From the NCBI GenBank assembly GCA_019285755.1, contig CP079103.1, positions 4,650,001 through 4,714,000 on the forward strand: a DNA stretch of 64,000 nt, in the 5' to 3' direction. How positions within the stretch are numbered: the stretch's first letter is position 1; each line of letters starts with the position of its first letter. Under the pieces are notes generated by a model. The model saw only the letters and a list, made by a program, of their open reading frames with translations, did no database searches and was not told the DNA's origin. This DNA comes from Chitinophaga sp. E66. GTDB taxonomy: Bacteria > Bacteroidota > Bacteroidia > Chitinophagales > Chitinophagaceae. This document shows, piece after piece, positions 61,397 through 64,000 of this stretch. A program made the position numbers and the translations under genes.

Positions 61397-63291
61397 TTAT
61401 AAAAACAAACTGATCACAAACAACACGATCATACCGATCACCATGGCGAAGATGTAGAAGCCTACCTGACCGTTCTGCAACAGTCTTACACGGCCGCCAC
61501 CCCATTTCACAGCAGCGCCAACGCCATTCACGAGGCCGTCGATGCCGGAGCGCTCCACCACGTCCTGGAAGAATTTGCTCAGGAGCATGAGGGGTTTCAC
61601 GATGATGGCGTCGTACAGTTCGTCCACGTACCATTTATTCTCGAGGACTTTGGCGAATCCGGTTGTGGGCTCACCATTATCGGTATAGTTGGCGAATTTG
61701 CTGCGCGCCCACAGGATCATCACGATCACCAGGCCGGAGCTGAGGCCCATCAGTCCCCATTCGAGGCTATGGCTCAGGTGATGCGCATGCAGGAAAGGCA
61801 CGGAAGGCGCGAAGATGGGGCTGAGGTATTCCGCCAGCAAGTTCGGCACTCCGAATACGGCCGGCATTCCACATATCCACCGATCACTGACAGGATGGCC
61901 AGTACGATCAGTGGGAAGGTAATTGCTGCGGGGCTCTCGTGCAGGTGATGTTCCTGCTCGTGCGTGCCGCGGAATTTACCGGTGAAGGTGATGTAGTAAA
62001 GACGGAACATGTAGAACGCGGTCATCAGCGCACCGATCAGCGCCAGCCCATAGATCACCGGGCTGTAGCCGAAGGCGTGGGCCAGGATCTCGTCTTTGGA
62101 GAAGAAGCCGCTCAGTCCGGGGATACCGGCGATGGCAAGGCACCCGATGAGGAAGGTGAAATTGGTGATGGGCATCCATTTCTTCAGGCCGCCCATTTTC
62201 CGGATGTCCTGCTCCCCGCCCATGGCGTGGATTACGGAACCGGAGCCAAGGAACAGCAGGGCTTTGAAGAAGGCATGCGTCATCACGTGGAATACCGCGG
62301 CGGTGTATGCGCCAACGCCCAGGGCGATGAACATGTATCCGAGCTGGCTAACGGTAGAGTAAGCCAGTACTTTCTTGATGTCGTTTTGCTTCAGTGCGAT
62401 GGAAGCTGCGAGCAATGCCGTCGCCAGGCCTACCAGCGTAATGATCGTCTGGATATGCGGGGCGAGGGTATAAATCACGTTGCTGCGGGCCACCATATAA
62501 ATACCGGCGGTCACCATCGTAGCCGCGTGGATGAGGGCGGAAACGGGGTCGGACCGGCCATCGCGTCGGGCAACCAGGTGTAAAGGGGATCTGCGCAGAC
62601 TTACCCATGGCGCCGATGAACAGCAGCATGGCGATTGCGAAGAGGACACCGCTGTCGGTTCCCATGGCCGCAGCCTGCGGCAGTACTTCGGAGAAGGTCA
62701 CGGAACCGAACTGCTGGATGAGCAGGAAGATGCCGAGCAGGAAACCGAAGTCGCCGATGCGGTTCATGATGAAAGCCTTGTTAGCGGCTTTGTTATACTC
62801 GATGTTTTTGAACCAGAACCCGATAAGCAGGTAGGAACAGAGGCCCACGCCTTCCCATCCGATGAACATCATCACATAGTTGGCGCCGAGCACGAGGATG
62901 AGCATGGAGAAAACGAAGAGGTTGAGGTACGCGAAATAACGCGCGAAACCTTCATTCGATTCATCATGCATATAAGAAGTGGAGTAAATGTGGATCAGGG
63001 ATCCCACACCGGTAATGATCAGGAGGAACAAAGCGCTCAGCTGGTCTACCTGGAAAGCGAAGGGGATATGCAGGCTGCCTACGCTGATGAAGTCGAAAAG
63101 CGTTACTACTGGGGCATGAAGCCGGGCGTCCGCACTTCGAAGAAGATAAGCAGGCTGATTACGAATGCCGCAACCACGCTGCCGCTACCTACGATGCCGG
63201 TAAGCGGCTTGGATAAATACCTCCTGCCCAATCCATTGATCAGGAAACCTAACAACGGTAAAAACGGTACCAGCCAAACAAGATGTATCAT
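61397..63291 (-). CDS. nuoL: NADH-quinone oxidoreductase subunit L
   Basis: Largest antiporter-like subunit, about 632 codons, ending with the long lateral helix and C-terminal membrane anchor typical of NuoL. Motifs: LVWLVPFLPLLGFLINGLGR, SYMHDESNEGFARYFAYLNL, VMMFIGWEGVGLCSYLLIGF, NRIGDFGFLLGIFLLIQQFG, PVSALIHAATMVTAGIYMVA, KKVLAYSTVSQLGYMFIALG, FFKALLFLGSGSVIHAMGGE and GLSGFFSKDEILAHAFG. The C-terminus reads GQVGFYIFAMVIGMIVLFVI. Breaks near 63110, 62580 and 61872. Confidence 0.96.
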
Positions 63292-63313
63292 CGATCTATA
63301 CTATTTTTAAATC

Positions 63314-63631
63314 CTAGTTTTTCAGTCTGCTGAGAATGTTGATATCCACGGAATGGGTATTCCGGTACATCATAACGATAATGGCGAGGCCAACGGACAC
63401 TTCCGCTGCGGCCACTACCATGACGAAGAACACAAAGAGCTGCGCGGCGGCGGCGTCTATGCGGCCGGCGTCTACCCACATTTTGGAGAAGGCAACCAGC
63501 AGCAGGTTCACGGCGTTGAGCATGAGCTCGATGCACATGAAGATGATGATGGCGTTTCTGCGCATCAGCACACCCATGATGCCGATGCAGAACAGGGCGA
63601 TGCTGAGAAAGATGTAGTATTGAACAGGCAT
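63314..63631 (-). CDS. nuoK: NADH-quinone oxidoreductase subunit K
   Basis: 105 residues, unbroken, three membrane helices. PVQYYIFLSIALFCIGIMGV, RNAIIIFMCIELMLNAVNLL with the conserved proton-channel Glu, and FFVMVVAAAEVSVGLAIIVM with the second conserved Glu. It lies 22 nt before nuoL and 11 nt after nuoJ. Confidence 0.97.
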   Translation of the reverse strand: MPVQYYIFLSIALFCIGIMGVLMRRNAIIIFMCIELMLNAVNLLLVAFSKMWVDAGRIDAAAAQLFVFFVMVVAAAEVSVGLAIIVMMYRNTHSVDINILSRLKN

Positions 63632-63642
63632 ATGAATGCGTT

Positions 63643-64000
63643 TTATTTCTTACCGATCACTACGGCGCCGACCATTGCACTGAGGAACAGCACGCTGCTC
63701 AGTTCGAAAGGCACCACGTAAGAGGTGAACAATGCTTTACCAAGGTTTTCTACCAGACCGATCTCGGTGTTGCCGCCGTTCTGGATGGCGGGGAGGCTTG
63801 CGTCGCGCAGGGCGGCTACGAGTACCAGCAGCAGGGCGCCGCCGGAGATGGCGCCGGCGTATTTCAGCCAGTTGCGTTTCTGCGGCTCGATGTCGGCGTT
63901 GAGATTCATCATCATCAGGACGAACAGGAACAGTACCATGATGGCGCCGGTGTAAACGATCAGGTGAACAACGAACAGGAACTGTGCGTTCAGCATGATA
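63643..64000 (-). CDS. nuoJ: NADH-quinone oxidoreductase subunit J, C-terminal part (5' end beyond window)
   Basis: Membrane subunit J of complex I. Visible: MLNAQFLFVVHLIVYTGAIM then VLFLFVLMMMNLNADIEPQK (the conserved third-helix region), then a helix AISGGALLLVLVAALRDASL and C-terminal PFELSSVLFLSAMVGAVVIG. The Met encoded near 63996 is internal: family members carry about 50 residues before it, so the true start lies past 64000. Gene order J-K-L-M-N continues downstream. Confidence 0.93.
   Translation of the reverse strand, partial: IMLNAQFLFVVHLIVYTGAIMVLFLFVLMMMNLNADIEPQKRNWLKYAGAISGGALLLVLVAALRDASLPAIQNGGNTEIGLVENLGKALFTSYVVPFELSSVLFLSAMVGAVVIGKK

Noticed and set aside
1..64000. tRNA, rRNA or known riboswitch genes
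   Set aside because: No cloverleaf with CCA-proximal arms, no rRNA-like conserved segments and no known riboswitch core were recognised by eye in the gene-free gaps.

Overview
The window looks like a chromosomal segment of a Bacteroidota bacterium, most likely Chitinophagaceae (Chitinophaga-like). The evidence is a full-length type IX secretion translocon gene sprA directly behind ruvA, promoters of the Bacteroidota type (TAnnTTTG at -7, TTTG at -33), the Bacteroidota order bamD-rpoZ-coaBC-DUF4835, a division/cell-wall cluster running mraZ to ftsZ, and the futalosine menaquinone genes mqnB-mqnD. No rRNA, tRNA, CRISPR array, transposase or phage gene was recognised.

Layout. 1-9.9 kb (minus): the 5' part of a TonB-dependent receptor, a small secreted CDGNC protein, sprA and ruvA. 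10-18.6 kb (mixed): fabH, a Nudix-type regulator, a DinB-like protein, a PLP trans-sulfuration enzyme, a GNAT acetyltransferase, a lipoprotein, fabD, folE with a PTPS/QueD-like gene, and mqnB-mqnD. 18.6-18.9 kb: a gene-free gap with paired 11-nt inverted repeats. 18.9-26.3 kb (minus): photolyase, an aminotransferase class IV enzyme, a two-subunit CoA transferase, DUF4296 and DUF4835 proteins, coaBC, rpoZ and bamD. 26.3-26.6 kb: a divergent gap with three evenly spaced DnaA-box-like sites. 26.6-42.7 kb (plus): the complete division and peptidoglycan precursor cluster. 42.7-48.3 kb (minus): a GH123-like glycosidase, a Kup potassium transporter and an OmpA-family protein. 48.5-51.3 kb (plus): a polyprenyl synthetase and recJ. 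51.3-54.2 kb (minus): an esterase lipoprotein and htpG. 54.5-55.5 kb (plus): rpsF-rpsR-rplI. 55.6-57.1 kb: an unusual accessory island with a degenerate 11-nt-period array and one gene bounded by 23-bp inverted repeats. 57.1-64 kb (minus): a MacB/FtsX-like permease and nuoJ-K-L-M-N.

Sequence quality dominates the reading. Most genes, including essential ones (ftsZ, ftsA, mraY, murD, rpsF, rplI, fabD), are split by single-base frame breaks. By hand I estimate about 90 in 64 kb. Every one I resolved is repaired by adding one base, usually extending a short homopolymer. I therefore annotate full-length genes across the breaks and treat the breaks as probable base-calling deletions, not as pseudogenes. 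Clearly unbroken genes include murC, ftsQ, folE, the PTPS gene, rpoZ, rpsR, nuoK, the DUF4296 gene and the 92-codon zinc-ribbon ORF.

The most unusual structures are the undecamer (11-nt) repeats. At 55.74-56.07 kb a gene-free stretch can be laid out in a strict 11-nt register in which neighbouring units resemble each other as doublets. At 18.63-18.85 kb two inverted-repeat loci are also built from doublets of 11-mers. The shared unit length and doublet arrangement suggest a common, to me unknown, class of intergenic element.
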